Positions 7,676 to 16,166 of a stretch of 53,137 nt of DNA are shown piece after piece. The stretch lies in assembly GCA_002083565.1 (NCBI GenBank), contig MSXM01000004.1:32762-85898 (forward strand). Reading direction: 5' to 3'. Each line of letters begins with the position of its first letter. Position 1 is the first letter of the stretch. Source of the DNA: Nitrospira sp. ST-bin4. Lineage in GTDB: Bacteria > Nitrospirota > Nitrospiria > Nitrospirales > Nitrospiraceae. The notes beneath the pieces are model-generated. The model had not been told where the DNA came from. It was given only the letters and a program-made list of their open reading frames with translations, and did no database searches. The translations under genes and the position numbers were made by a program.

Positions 7676-8409
7676 GGGTACTTCCCCAACACCTCCCGCA
7701 TCACAATTGCCAAGTCGCGCAAGGCCTGCCCACCGTCTCCCACGAACACAGATCCGTGCATGAGGGCCAATTGCGCGGGAAGAAGTTGAGCCAAGCCATG
7801 CAGGATCGGTTCGGTCAACGGCGTGTAAGGGTAGGGATCGGCAAAAGGCCCCTTCTTGCCTGCGAGCAGCGCCTGCTTGGCCCGATCGACGACATCGGTC
7901 TTGGTCATCGGTTCAACGTCTCCTTCATGAGTGAACAAATCCGAGCACAGCAACGTTCGGGTGACCTCTTCGAACAAAAGGCCCGCCTCCCAGTTGTGCG
8001 GTACATGTGGCGTCTGCTGATACCGGAAACGATAGGCGCCGGTCTTTAGAATCTCGTCGTGCGCCAACACGTGCGCGGGACGGACGGCGAAGTCGTTCAC
8101 GCTCACGACCGCCCCAACCAAGCCGCATACCGGCGCCGCCTGAGGCGCAATGGCCAGCCACTCATTCAGTGCTCCACATTCATCCGCCTCGAAGTGGCTG
8201 AACGAGATCCATCGCAATGTCGCGGGATTGATGACGCGCGCCACCGCATCTCGAACAAGCGGGAACATTTGTTTCATTCCCGTGTGAAACAACAGCGGTT
8301 CGTCGTCCTTGATCAGGAAGTGATTGAATCTGAGGTTGAACTCCCGGACATAGATCGAAATCACATAGTGATCGGGGGCGATTTCCGTGATCCTGGTTTT
8401 GTCAGTCAC
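7672..8409 (-). CDS. Metallo-beta-lactamase-fold protein, flavodiiron (ODP)-like
   Basis: 245 residues. The segment WISFSHFEADECGALNEWL carries the H-x-E-x-D motif of the di-iron site of flavodiiron proteins. Further likely ligands are in LLCSDLFTHEGD (Asp) and QLALMHGSVFVGDG (His). VISIYVREFNLRFNHFLI and PLLFHTGMKQMFPLVRDAV form the first strands of the fold. There is no flavodoxin domain, so this is the stand-alone ODP type. The substrate is unknown; oxygen, NO or a hydrolytic substrate are all possible. Coupled by ATGA overlap to the RidA gene. Confidence 0.8.
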   Translation of the reverse strand: MTDKTRITEIAPDHYVISIYVREFNLRFNHFLIKDDEPLLFHTGMKQMFPLVRDAVARVINPATLRWISFSHFEADECGALNEWLAIAPQAAPVCGLVGAVVSVNDFAVRPAHVLAHDEILKTGAYRFRYQQTPHVPHNWEAGLLFEEVTRTLLCSDLFTHEGDVEPMTKTDVVDRAKQALLAGKKGPFADPYPYTPLTEPILHGLAQLLPAQLALMHGSVFVGDGGQALRDLAIVMREVLGKYP

Positions 8410-8449
8410 CGCATCTCCTTAGTCTGTGAAACCGAGTGGTATGTCCTGT

Positions 8450-9301
8450 TCAAGACAAGACAGCAGGCCAATAGACCCCGTTTGTCGGACCCGAAGGTTG
8501 CGTATCCATAAGGGTCATCTGCTGCACGACTCTGAGCCCGTTTTCGAGACACCACCGGAAGAGTTCACCGTTGCCCGTCGGGATGAGAATGCCCGGCCCT
8601 GTAAACCCGTCAGCCGATGCGATCAAGGCCTTCAGATCCTCGTTCGTCTCACCCACGCCATGGCCCACAAATCCGACTCCCGTCGTGTAACCGGTGATCC
8701 GCCCGGTGCTCTCTACCACGGCAGCTGTCCCGCGTGCGATGGCGTACGCCACCTCGTGCTCACGATCAAAGCCCTGCACCTTACGACAAAGCGCGTTGCA
8801 GGCGCGTGCGTCACTCTCGGACGCTCTTCGCACCGTGCGGGACGGAAAGTTAACCCTGACCGGTCGGCCGGTCATGTTGGACAGCAACTCGCTGGCAATA
8901 AAACCCGATTTGGCATAGAGACATAGCGAACGGTTGTGATATCCGACTTGAATAATCTGTTGCCGTCTATGGCCCTGCGTGGCCAAGAACTCCATGCCAT
9001 GCTGCAGCAAGCGTCGGCCAACCCCACAATTCTGGGCTTTCGGATCGATGGTCAGGACACTGATGCCGCCCACTTGCGACCGGCGCGAGACGAAGATGCT
9101 GCCGAGTATGCGGCCCTCTCTTTCGGCTAGAAAGGCGTCGAAAGCGGGCGCGTGCAACAGGTCGCTCAACAGTCCTTCTGCAGCCCCCGCGTCGGGAAAA
9201 TCGGGAGGAAAATTGTGGCGCCGGGAGATGTCCCGGAATGCTTCATACATGATCTTCCCGCAGGTCTGGATGTCCTTCATCCGGACCAGTCGTAGTTCCA
9301 T
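8450..9301 (-). CDS. GNAT N-acetyltransferase, two-domain
   Basis: 283 residues from the ATG at 9301, preceded by AAGGA at a normal distance. The first domain has the acetyl-CoA loop VLTIDPKAQNCGVGRRLLQH at about residues 78-97 and HNRSLCLYAKSGF. The second half (VRRASESDARACNALCRKVQ ... GYTTGVGFVGHGVGETNEDL) resembles the GNAT-like domain found C-terminally in this group of tandem acetyltransferases. The substrate is unknown. A longer frame to 9376 has no ribosome-binding site. It is a single gene between the MBL/RidA pair and RND operon 1. Confidence 0.85.
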   Translation of the reverse strand: MELRLVRMKDIQTCGKIMYEAFRDISRRHNFPPDFPDAGAAEGLLSDLLHAPAFDAFLAEREGRILGSIFVSRRSQVGGISVLTIDPKAQNCGVGRRLLQHGMEFLATQGHRRQQIIQVGYHNRSLCLYAKSGFIASELLSNMTGRPVRVNFPSRTVRRASESDARACNALCRKVQGFDREHEVAYAIARGTAAVVESTGRITGYTTGVGFVGHGVGETNEDLKALIASADGFTGPGILIPTGNGELFRWCLENGLRVVQQMTLMDTQPSGPTNGVYWPAVLS

Positions 9302-9504
9302 CGTGGCGTCCTTCTGCCTGGTATCGTCTGCCACATCGCCGGTGTCGTGCTCGTAGGTCTCTTTCAACGGACACATGTGTCTCGATACCCTCCAGCGTGG
9401 TGCCGCATAGTTCCAATTTCTTCAGGATCCGGACGTGATTCTTCTCCGTTCGACGGCGATCGAACTAAAGACTACACTCCCGATACGGATCGACACCCTC
9501 CTGC

Positions 9505-10944
9505 TTATCCCTTTCCAACTTCCGACCCATGCGTTGCCGGTATCTGCTGAGCAGAATTCAGAGGTGACCACCCACCGCCCAAGGCCTTATAGAGTTGGAC
9601 GACTGAGACCAAGTGCAATCGATGGGTCCCGGCCAGCGCCAGTTCCGCCTCAAAGAGATTGCGTTGCGCGACGAGCACGTCGAGATAGTTGGCGAGCCCG
9701 CCTTTGTACCGGAGACTCGCCAGTTGCAGAGCCGACTGTAGGGCCTCCACCTGTTCGGCCTGTGCCACACGTTGTTCGCGAGCGGTCGAGACGGCCACCA
9801 ATGCGTCTTCAACCTCTCGAAAGGCGACAAGGACTGTTTGTTCGTACTGTGCAAGCTGCTCCCGCGCCTGTGCTTCGGCGGCTTTCTGCTGAAACCCTAA
9901 CGCGACGGCATTGAACAAGGGGCCGGCCACGCTAGGACCGATGACGCCGAACGCGGTCTCGCTTGCAATGAGTCGGGAGAACTGAGGGCTGGCGACACCG
10001 AGGATTCCCGTAATGCTGAGTTTTGGAAAACGGTCCGCCTTGGCGGCGCCGATTCGTGCCGTCATCGCTGCCAACGTCTGTTCAGCCTGCACCACATCCG
10101 GCCGGCGCTGTAATAATTCTGAAGGCAGGCCGGGTGGGACATCCGGAACCAGCACTTGTTCTGTCAGCGACTGTCCTCTCAGGATGCGACCAGGATTGCG
10201 TCCAAGCAACACACTGAGCTGATTCTCCTTTTGCACCATCTGGCGGGTCAATTCTGCGACGCGCGCTGCGGCGTTCGCCCGTTCTGAGACGAACTGATCC
10301 GCGTCAATTTTTGTAATCACACCCTGCCGCACACGCGCCTGAGCGATCCTGACCGATTCTTCCCACGATCCCAGCGTGCGCTTCGCCACGTTCAGCTGCA
10401 GATCAAACTGCAGCAGATCGAAGTACGCTTCCGCGACGCCGCTCACGAGCTGGAGCACGACCGCCCGCCGGGATTCTTCACGGGCTAAAAGGTCAGCGTA
10501 TGCCGCTTCGTGTGATCGGCGAATGCGGCCCCAAATGTCCAATTCCCAGGCAAGATTGCCCTGCAGGTAATAATTGAACGCGTTGGGGAACCCCGGAAAC
10601 AGAAAGTTCGCCTTTCGGCCGAAGGACGGCCCACTGGCCGTTATTTCGGCCTTCGGGATAAAATCCATCTTCGCCGTAAGCACGCGTGCTTGAAATTCTT
10701 CAACGGAAGCCACGGCTCGCCTGAGGTCTTTGTTCTCACTCAGCGCAATCCGGATGAGCCGTTGGAGTTCCTCATCCTTTAAAAGGTCCCACCAGGGGAG
10801 GTTGGCGAAGGACTCGGCCTCCTGCGTGGCGCCGGCCATCCGGAACTTCTCCGGCGTCGACAGATTCGGGCGGGAATAATCCGGGCCGACCGCGCAGGCG
10901 GTGAGGAACAGGAATCCCATTGCAAACGCACTGAATGGACGCAT
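9505..10944 (-). CDS. RND efflux outer-membrane factor (NodT/OprM family) of operon 1
   Basis: 479 residues starting MRPFSAFAMGFLFLTACAVG, a lipoprotein signal with lipobox LTAC followed by the family hallmark GPDYSRP. NLPWWDLLKDEELQRLI, NLAWELDIWGRIRRSHEAAY and LPSELLQRRPDVVQAEQTLA are typical OprM/NodT blocks, and the TolC-type repeats end with YKALGGGWSP. It forms the trimeric outer-membrane channel of the pump. AAGGAAG precedes the ATG at 10944. It is the last gene of RND operon 1, 11 nt after the STAS gene. The closest relative in the window is the gene at 50818. Confidence 0.92.
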   Translation of the reverse strand: MRPFSAFAMGFLFLTACAVGPDYSRPNLSTPEKFRMAGATQEAESFANLPWWDLLKDEELQRLIRIALSENKDLRRAVASVEEFQARVLTAKMDFIPKAEITASGPSFGRKANFLFPGFPNAFNYYLQGNLAWELDIWGRIRRSHEAAYADLLAREESRRAVVLQLVSGVAEAYFDLLQFDLQLNVAKRTLGSWEESVRIAQARVRQGVITKIDADQFVSERANAAARVAELTRQMVQKENQLSVLLGRNPGRILRGQSLTEQVLVPDVPPGLPSELLQRRPDVVQAEQTLAAMTARIGAAKADRFPKLSITGILGVASPQFSRLIASETAFGVIGPSVAGPLFNAVALGFQQKAAEAQAREQLAQYEQTVLVAFREVEDALVAVSTAREQRVAQAEQVEALQSALQLASLRYKGGLANYLDVLVAQRNLFEAELALAGTHRLHLVSVVQLYKALGGGWSPLNSAQQIPATHGSEVGKG

Positions 10945-10955
10945 CTTGATCTTCC

Positions 10956-11261
10956 TTATTTCATTCCCCGTCGGATCGACGAGGTGGGTAATGGTGAACC
11001 CGTGATTTCCTGGATGATGGACCTGGTGCAACATCCGTTTCCTATGAGTTCAGCTCCTTCTCGCCACATCTCTGTGAGAAGCGCCTTGCCTGTCTGTTCA
11101 ATAAAAGTCACGCCCCCGAGGTCCACGATCAACGATCCCCGTTGCGATGCCGTCATGGGTCGCCAGAATTGCTCGAGTTCCTTGACCCAGGCTCCGGCCA
11201 GTCGGCCTTCCAACGTCAACCGCGTTGAAGTCTGACTGTTACCTGAGGTGATCTTCAGCAT
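10956..11261 (-). CDS. STAS-domain protein embedded in RND operon 1
   Basis: 101 residues beginning MLKITSGNSQTSTRLTLEGR. The core (LEGRLAGAWVKELEQFW, SLIVDLGGVTFIEQTGKALL, TEMWREGAEL) is a single STAS domain of the anti-anti-sigma / MlaB kind. The residue normally phosphorylated (Ser in D-S-x-G) is Gln in EQTG, so phospho-switching like SpoIIAA is unlikely. A paralogue sits in RND operon 3 at 46044. Position between pump and outer-membrane factor suggests a cytoplasmic accessory or regulator of the pump, but no such role is established to my knowledge. Confidence 0.85.
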   Translation of the reverse strand: MLKITSGNSQTSTRLTLEGRLAGAWVKELEQFWRPMTASQRGSLIVDLGGVTFIEQTGKALLTEMWREGAELIGNGCCTRSIIQEITGSPLPTSSIRRGMK

Positions 11262-11300
11262 GTTGAAAACCCTTTTCTTGCTGGAACCGCCACGATGACG

Positions 11301-14300
11301 TCACCCCTTCGCTCCTGTGAGCAGTAGATCCTCGTCTATGACTGCGATGTCTTCGTGTGTCAGCGCCAGTTGATGCTGGGCCGCGATCAGTGAGTAGAAC
11401 ACGGGCACGACAAACAAGGTGAACAGCGTGCCGACCGTCATCCCTGTGACCAACACCATCCCGATGCTGTTACGGGCTGCGGCGCCAGGTCCGGACGCGA
11501 GCACCAATGGCAAATGCCCGAAGACGGTGGCCGCGGAGGTCATCAGCACCGGTCGCAATCTGGTCAAGGCCGCTTCACGTACCGCGGAAATCCTTGAGAG
11601 CCCGCTGGCTTGCAGTTTGTTGGCAAACTCCACGATGAGGATGCCGTTTTTTGCGATCAACCCCACCAGCGTGATCAGGCCGACTTGCGAGTAAATGTTA
11701 ATGGTCGTGAGATCAAGGAAGCTAAAGACCAGCGCACCGGAGATCGCAAGGGGGACTGAGCCCAGGAGGACGATCAGTGGATCTCGGAAGCTCTGAAACT
11801 GTGCGCTCAAGACTAAATAGATGAGTACGAGAGCGAATCCCAGCGTGACGGTCAGCGCAGCGCCCTCCTGACGGATCTGTCTTGACTCGCCTGCGTAGTC
11901 GAGTACGACGGAAGGATTGCTCACCTTTGCGGCAGCTTCTTCCAGCACGCGCAGTCCTTGTTCTTTTGTGATGCCGGGCTTCACGCCGCCGAAGATGCGC
12001 ACGGCATTTCGTTGTTGGAAACGGTTCAGGGTGCGTGGTGCGGTGTTCGTTTCGATGTGTGTGAACGTCGACACCGGCACGAGTTGGCCGCTCGGCGTTT
12101 TGATTTTCAAATCAAGCAACGGGCCGACGGTGGCACGATCCTCGTCCCCGAGCTGCGGGATGACCTTATAACTCCGATCGAAGTAGTTGAACCGGTTCAC
12201 GTAGGCGCCGCCGAGCATGGTGCCGAGCTCACGGCCGACGCCGGCCAAGTCGAGTCCAAGATCAGCGAGACGCTCCCGGTCCAGCACGACACGTGCCTCG
12301 GGTAAGTCGATCTTCAAGTCGGTGTCCACGTACAGGAACATGCCGCTCTGCCACCCGGCGTTGAGAACCGCTCCTGTCGTTTCAAGGAGCCGGTTGATCG
12401 GCAGGTCGCTCTGCAGAAGGAGTTCGACGTCATACTGGCCCGGCGTCGGCAGAGGCGGGTCCAAACGCGGGAATACTCGAAGGCCTGGCACCTGCGAGAC
12501 CCTGCCAAACACCTCGCCGTACATTTCCTCAGTCGAACGGGTACGCTCTTTCCAATCCTTCGCGACCAGGCCCCCGAACCCGCCCCAGGATGTCGTCAGG
12601 GACCAGGTGAACCTCGTTTCGGGAAGGGATGTGATGGCCTCGACGACGTGCAGATGCTCGCGGTTACTGGCGGCCAACGTCGAGTCAGGGGCTGCTTCGA
12701 AGAACAGGCTGATGTGGCTTTGATCCTCCACCGGCGCCAGTTCTTGCCGAGAAAACAGGTACAGCGGCCAAGCCATGACCATGATTAGCAACGCTGCTGC
12801 TACGATTCCCCAACGCATGGTCAGTGCACCATCGAGCAACCGGGCGTAGACACGGCGCACCTCTTCGAACCGTCGGTTGACAAAGCCGGTCAACCGGCCC
12901 TCTTTCCCCTGCGGGTGAACGAACCGGGAACTCATGACCGGCGACAGGGTGATGGCCACGACGCCCGACAGGACGACTGCCACGGCGAGCGTGATGGCAA
13001 ATTCCAGGAAGAGCGACCCGGTCAACCCACCCTGGAATCCGATCGGCGTGTAGACCGCCGCCAGGGTGATCGTCATGGCGATGATCGGACCGAGCAATTC
13101 GCGGGCGCCGATTAACGCTGCATCGATGCGCGATTTGCCCAGGCGCACATGTCGCTCGACGTTTTCGACGACCACAATCGCATCGTCCACGACCAGCCCG
13201 ACCGACAGGACGATGGCGAGCAGGGTCAGCAGATTGAGGCTGAAGCCGAACGCAAACATGAAGATGGCCGCGCCGACCAACGACACCGGCATCGCAACGA
13301 GCGGAACCAGCGCTGTCCGGACCGAGCCCATAAAGAGGAAGACCACGATGGCCACGATCAAGATGGTCTCAGACAGGGTCTTCGTGATTTCCGTCAGTGC
13401 ACTCCGCATGAACATCGTGCCGTCCCACACCAGCTGCATGTCGATGTCGGGGGGCAGCGTCGGCCGGATGCGCTCCATCTCATCGCGCAATCGATGCTGT
13501 ACCTCGATTTCATTCGCCCCCGGCACCGGCCAGATCCCGAGGTACACGCCTTCGGTCGCGTTGTACTTGGCGATCATGTCCGCCTCTTCAGCTCCCCGCT
13601 CGACCCGCGCGACGTCCTTCAGGCGTACGATGGCGCCTCCGCGGTCGGCGACGATCAATTCCTCGAACTCGGTGGCAGAGCGCAGGTCGGTGTTTGCGAG
13701 CAGATTGATTTGCACCGCATTGCCTTTCGTCCGCCCGACCGCGGCCAAATAGTTGTTGCGCCGAAGCGCTCCCTGCACGTCACCCGGTGAGAGATTAAAG
13801 GCGGCGAGGCGGTCGGGATCGATCCAGATGCGCATGGCGATCTGGCGGCCGCCTTCGATGGTGACTCGTTGCACGCCGGCGAGCGTGGATAGTTGAGGCT
13901 GGAGTGTGCGCAGCAGCCAATCCGTGACCGCAGGCACGGTGCGCTCGCTGGAGGCGAAGCTGAGGTAGAACGAGGCATAGGGGCGATCGGCACGCTGCAG
14001 CTCGATCACCGGCGGTTCCGCTTCCGCCGGCAGTTCCGACCGGACCTGTTGAAGTCGAGCCGTCACTTCGGCCAACGCCGCCGTGCTGTTGTGATTCAGT
14101 TTGAGGTGAACCGTGACGGTGCTGACACCGGCCCGACTGGTCGATTCCACGTAATCGACGCCGCTGATCGCAGAGACGACCCGTTCGATGGGGGTGCTGA
14201 GGAATCCGCGAACCGTTTCCGCGCTCGCTCCGTAATAGACTGTCGTGATGATCACGGACGAGCTCTCGATTTGGGGGTACTGCTGCACCGGCAAGGCCGT

Positions 14301-14390
14301 CAATGCTCGCCAGCCGGCAAGGATGATCACGAGGTTGACGACTACGGCCAGTACCGGATGTTTGATGAAGATGTCGGTGAATGAGCGCAT
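11301..14390 (-). CDS. RND efflux inner-membrane transporter, operon 1 (HAE1/AcrB-MdtB type)
   Basis: 1029 residues. The N-terminus FTDIFIKHPVLAVVVNLVII begins TM1, followed by LPVQQYPQIE and VSAISGVDYVESTSRAGVST. TM4 carries the proton-relay aspartates GLVVDDAIVVVENVERH, and TM10 carries the lysine in GLIAKNGILIVEFANKL. Full length for the superfamily, with twelve TM segments and two large periplasmic loops. Proton-driven export of hydrophobic compounds is expected; the substrate is unknown. Lies 32 nt after the adaptor gene. By eye it is very close to the pump at 35582, pointing to a duplication. Confidence 0.93.
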   Translation of the reverse strand: MRSFTDIFIKHPVLAVVVNLVIILAGWRALTALPVQQYPQIESSSVIITTVYYGASAETVRGFLSTPIERVVSAISGVDYVESTSRAGVSTVTVHLKLNHNSTAALAEVTARLQQVRSELPAEAEPPVIELQRADRPYASFYLSFASSERTVPAVTDWLLRTLQPQLSTLAGVQRVTIEGGRQIAMRIWIDPDRLAAFNLSPGDVQGALRRNNYLAAVGRTKGNAVQINLLANTDLRSATEFEELIVADRGGAIVRLKDVARVERGAEEADMIAKYNATEGVYLGIWPVPGANEIEVQHRLRDEMERIRPTLPPDIDMQLVWDGTMFMRSALTEITKTLSETILIVAIVVFLFMGSVRTALVPLVAMPVSLVGAAIFMFAFGFSLNLLTLLAIVLSVGLVVDDAIVVVENVERHVRLGKSRIDAALIGARELLGPIIAMTITLAAVYTPIGFQGGLTGSLFLEFAITLAVAVVLSGVVAITLSPVMSSRFVHPQGKEGRLTGFVNRRFEEVRRVYARLLDGALTMRWGIVAAALLIMVMAWPLYLFSRQELAPVEDQSHISLFFEAAPDSTLAASNREHLHVVEAITSLPETRFTWSLTTSWGGFGGLVAKDWKERTRSTEEMYGEVFGRVSQVPGLRVFPRLDPPLPTPGQYDVELLLQSDLPINRLLETTGAVLNAGWQSGMFLYVDTDLKIDLPEARVVLDRERLADLGLDLAGVGRELGTMLGGAYVNRFNYFDRSYKVIPQLGDEDRATVGPLLDLKIKTPSGQLVPVSTFTHIETNTAPRTLNRFQQRNAVRIFGGVKPGITKEQGLRVLEEAAAKVSNPSVVLDYAGESRQIRQEGAALTVTLGFALVLIYLVLSAQFQSFRDPLIVLLGSVPLAISGALVFSFLDLTTINIYSQVGLITLVGLIAKNGILIVEFANKLQASGLSRISAVREAALTRLRPVLMTSAATVFGHLPLVLASGPGAAARNSIGMVLVTGMTVGTLFTLFVVPVFYSLIAAQHQLALTHEDIAVIDEDLLLTGAKG

Positions 14391-14422
14391 AGAAATATCC
14401 TTGTTGGTATCTTGCGGTTTGT

Positions 14423-15547
14423 TCAGCGTCTGCTCATCAACAGGGTCAGGTGGTTCTCTTTGCCTTGTTCACCGGCGATCGCAACCAGCACCCCGTCGCG
14501 TAACTTGAACGAGCCTGACGCCGCCACCATTTCGTTGGCCGACAGCCCGGTGTGAATGACGACTTCATCGCCGAGCATGGCGCCGCTTTCGACCAGCCGC
14601 GCATGGGCGCGGGTTTTGCCGTGTTCATCCGGCTGGATCACGAAAACTTGATCGCCTCCCGGTCCTTTGCGCAGGGCGCTGACAGGAATAGCGATAGCCG
14701 TGCGTGAGGGGCCGACCGGAACTTGGACACGCACCGAGGCTCCCGGAGCTGGCGCCTGGTCTGCCCCCTTGATCCTTGCCCGCACCATCGCGTTGCGGGT
14801 CGTTGGGTCGATGCGCGCATCGAGGGCGACGATTCTGGCTGTAATCGGGGCGGTGTGACCCGCGACGAAGACGTCGACACTGCCGTCTTCCCTCAGGGAG
14901 GCGGCGACTTGCTGTGCAACAGTGAAATCCACGTGGACGGCATCACCGATACCTTGCAGCGTCGTCAGTTGCGTGCCTTCGTTGAGGTACTGTCCGGGAT
15001 GCACGTCCGCGATGCCGACCCGCGCTTTAAATGGCGCGCGGATGGTCTTGCGAGCGATGATCGCTTGCGTGCGCGCGATTTGAGCCAAGGCAATATCGAG
15101 ATCCGCGCGTGCGCGATCGACTTCTTCCTGAGTTGTGGCCATCTCCTGATTCAAGTTGTGCCGCCGGTTGAGCACCGATTTTGCCAAAGCGGCCTGGGCT
15201 TCCTGCGCCTTGAGTTCTGCTTCCTCGACGGAGACGTCGAGCGCCACGAGGAGCGCCCCCTTGTCGACGATCTGTCCTGGAGTCAATGTGACATGGCGCA
15301 CGGTGCCGGGGAGTTCATTCTTGAGCGTGATGGATTGGAGTGCCAAGACCGTTCCGATTGACGTGGTGGTCGGTTGATGTTCAATTTCCCTTGCCGTAGC
15401 AACCATGACAGACTCCATCGGCTCCGGCTGGCTGGTGGAAGCCTCGGCGCTGGCTTGAATGGATTCGTACTTCCACAATCCCAAGCCGGCCCCGATGGCG
15501 ATAATGACGAGTACCAGTAAAGATCCGAACCACCCACGACGAGTCAT
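14423..15547 (-). CDS. RND periplasmic adaptor (membrane fusion protein), operon 1
   Basis: 374 residues. MTRRGWFGSLLVLVIIAIGA gives one N-terminal membrane anchor. The lipoyl half-motifs LKNELPGTVRHVTLTPGQIV and KARVGIADVHPGQYLNEGTQ flank an alpha-hairpin (KAQEAQAALAKSVLNRRHNL ... EEVDRARADLDIALAQI). A beta-barrel domain follows. It bridges pump and outer-membrane channel. GGAGGG precedes the ATG at 15547. First gene of operon 1, about 65 nt downstream of a predicted sigma-54 start site. Closest relative in the window: 38700-39827. Confidence 0.92.
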   Translation of the reverse strand: MTRRGWFGSLLVLVIIAIGAGLGLWKYESIQASAEASTSQPEPMESVMVATAREIEHQPTTTSIGTVLALQSITLKNELPGTVRHVTLTPGQIVDKGALLVALDVSVEEAELKAQEAQAALAKSVLNRRHNLNQEMATTQEEVDRARADLDIALAQIARTQAIIARKTIRAPFKARVGIADVHPGQYLNEGTQLTTLQGIGDAVHVDFTVAQQVAASLREDGSVDVFVAGHTAPITARIVALDARIDPTTRNAMVRARIKGADQAPAPGASVRVQVPVGPSRTAIAIPVSALRKGPGGDQVFVIQPDEHGKTRAHARLVESGAMLGDEVVIHTGLSANEMVAASGSFKLRDGVLVAIAGEQGKENHLTLLMSRR

Positions 15548-15623
15548 GACCCATACCCTCCTGTGTGTGCCGGTAGAATGTTCTTAATGCCCCTGCACCG
15601 GCGTGAATCTGATAGAGGGATAC

Positions 15624-15639
15624 AGCAATGAACGTTCCA
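15624..15639 (-). promoter_or_regulatory. Sigma-54 promoter of RND operon 1
   Basis: Minus strand reads TGGAACGTTCATTGCT. This differs from the -24/-12 consensus TGGCACG-N4-TTGC(A/T) at one base, with the required GG-N10-GC spacing. Transcription would start near 15613, leaving a leader of about 65 nt before the adaptor gene. Nearly the same sequence occurs at 22777-22792 and 44159-44174, each with matching upstream dyads. Confidence 0.75.
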
Positions 15640-15749
15640 GACGAGTATCGCGAGCTGGCAGCATATGTAACTCATCAATTAACCGATGAAATGCGTGTTT
15701 AGCTGGAGAAATCTTGGAACAAAAAGAAAGCAACTGTCGACGCGCGCGC

Positions 15750-15782
15750 GCCGTCAGTTCGACAGGTGCCGAAATATCGACA
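15750..15782 (-). promoter_or_regulatory. Tandem activator sites (UAS) for the RND operon 1 sigma-54 promoter
   Basis: Minus strand holds CGATATTTCG (15779-15770) and a weaker CGAACTGACG (15761-15752), centres 18 bp apart. They lie 137 and 119 bp upstream of the -24 GG. Dyads of the same form and spacing precede the sigma-54 promoters at 22777 and 44159. The stretch also contains repeated TGTCGA half-sites (15735-15740 plus; 15759-15764 and 15777-15782 as TCGACA). Confidence 0.6.
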
Positions 15783-16166
15783 AGCAGGAGAAAGGAGCGG
15801 TGAGTTGAGCCGGGTGTTGTGGACAACTAAAAAATGAATAGTCGGTTCCAGGAGGTGCCCGATAACAAACCGACATCAGTACACCATCGGGTTCAAATTT
15901 GAGGCTGAGCGACTGTGGAAATCCTCAAGCTGACCAGTCTTCGCCGTGGCCTGTGAGTTGCGGGTATATTGGAACCATTTTCTCCGGATTCCACAGCTGA
16001 ATGGTTGCGATGACGGGTGATCACAATCTCTTGCAAGGTGGGAGGATGAGAAGATGAGCGGTCTCTGGGGCTAGGGGGAGAGGAAGAGCGAGATCAGAAA
16101 ACTACCCCACCGAGATGCGATGTCTAGAGGGAGACCCGCCCTCATCGTTGGGCTGTCAGAAAATGT
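15783..16166. other. Intergenic region without a recognisable gene
   Basis: Roughly 380 nt between the activator sites and the stop codon of the PAS-GAF-PAS sigma-54 activator gene. I see no coding frame with protein character, no tRNA and no hairpin with a T-run. Together with 15548-15782 it forms an unusually long leader region for RND operon 1. Confidence 0.5.

Noticed and set aside
9448..9465. Inverted repeat GTTCGA-N6-TCGAAC as terminator of RND operon 1
   Set aside because: Short stem and no T-run; could be chance or a regulatory site of the GNAT gene.
15584..15826. Minus-strand open frame of 80 codons upstream of RND operon 1
   Set aside because: It covers the predicted sigma-54 promoter and activator sites and resembles no family.
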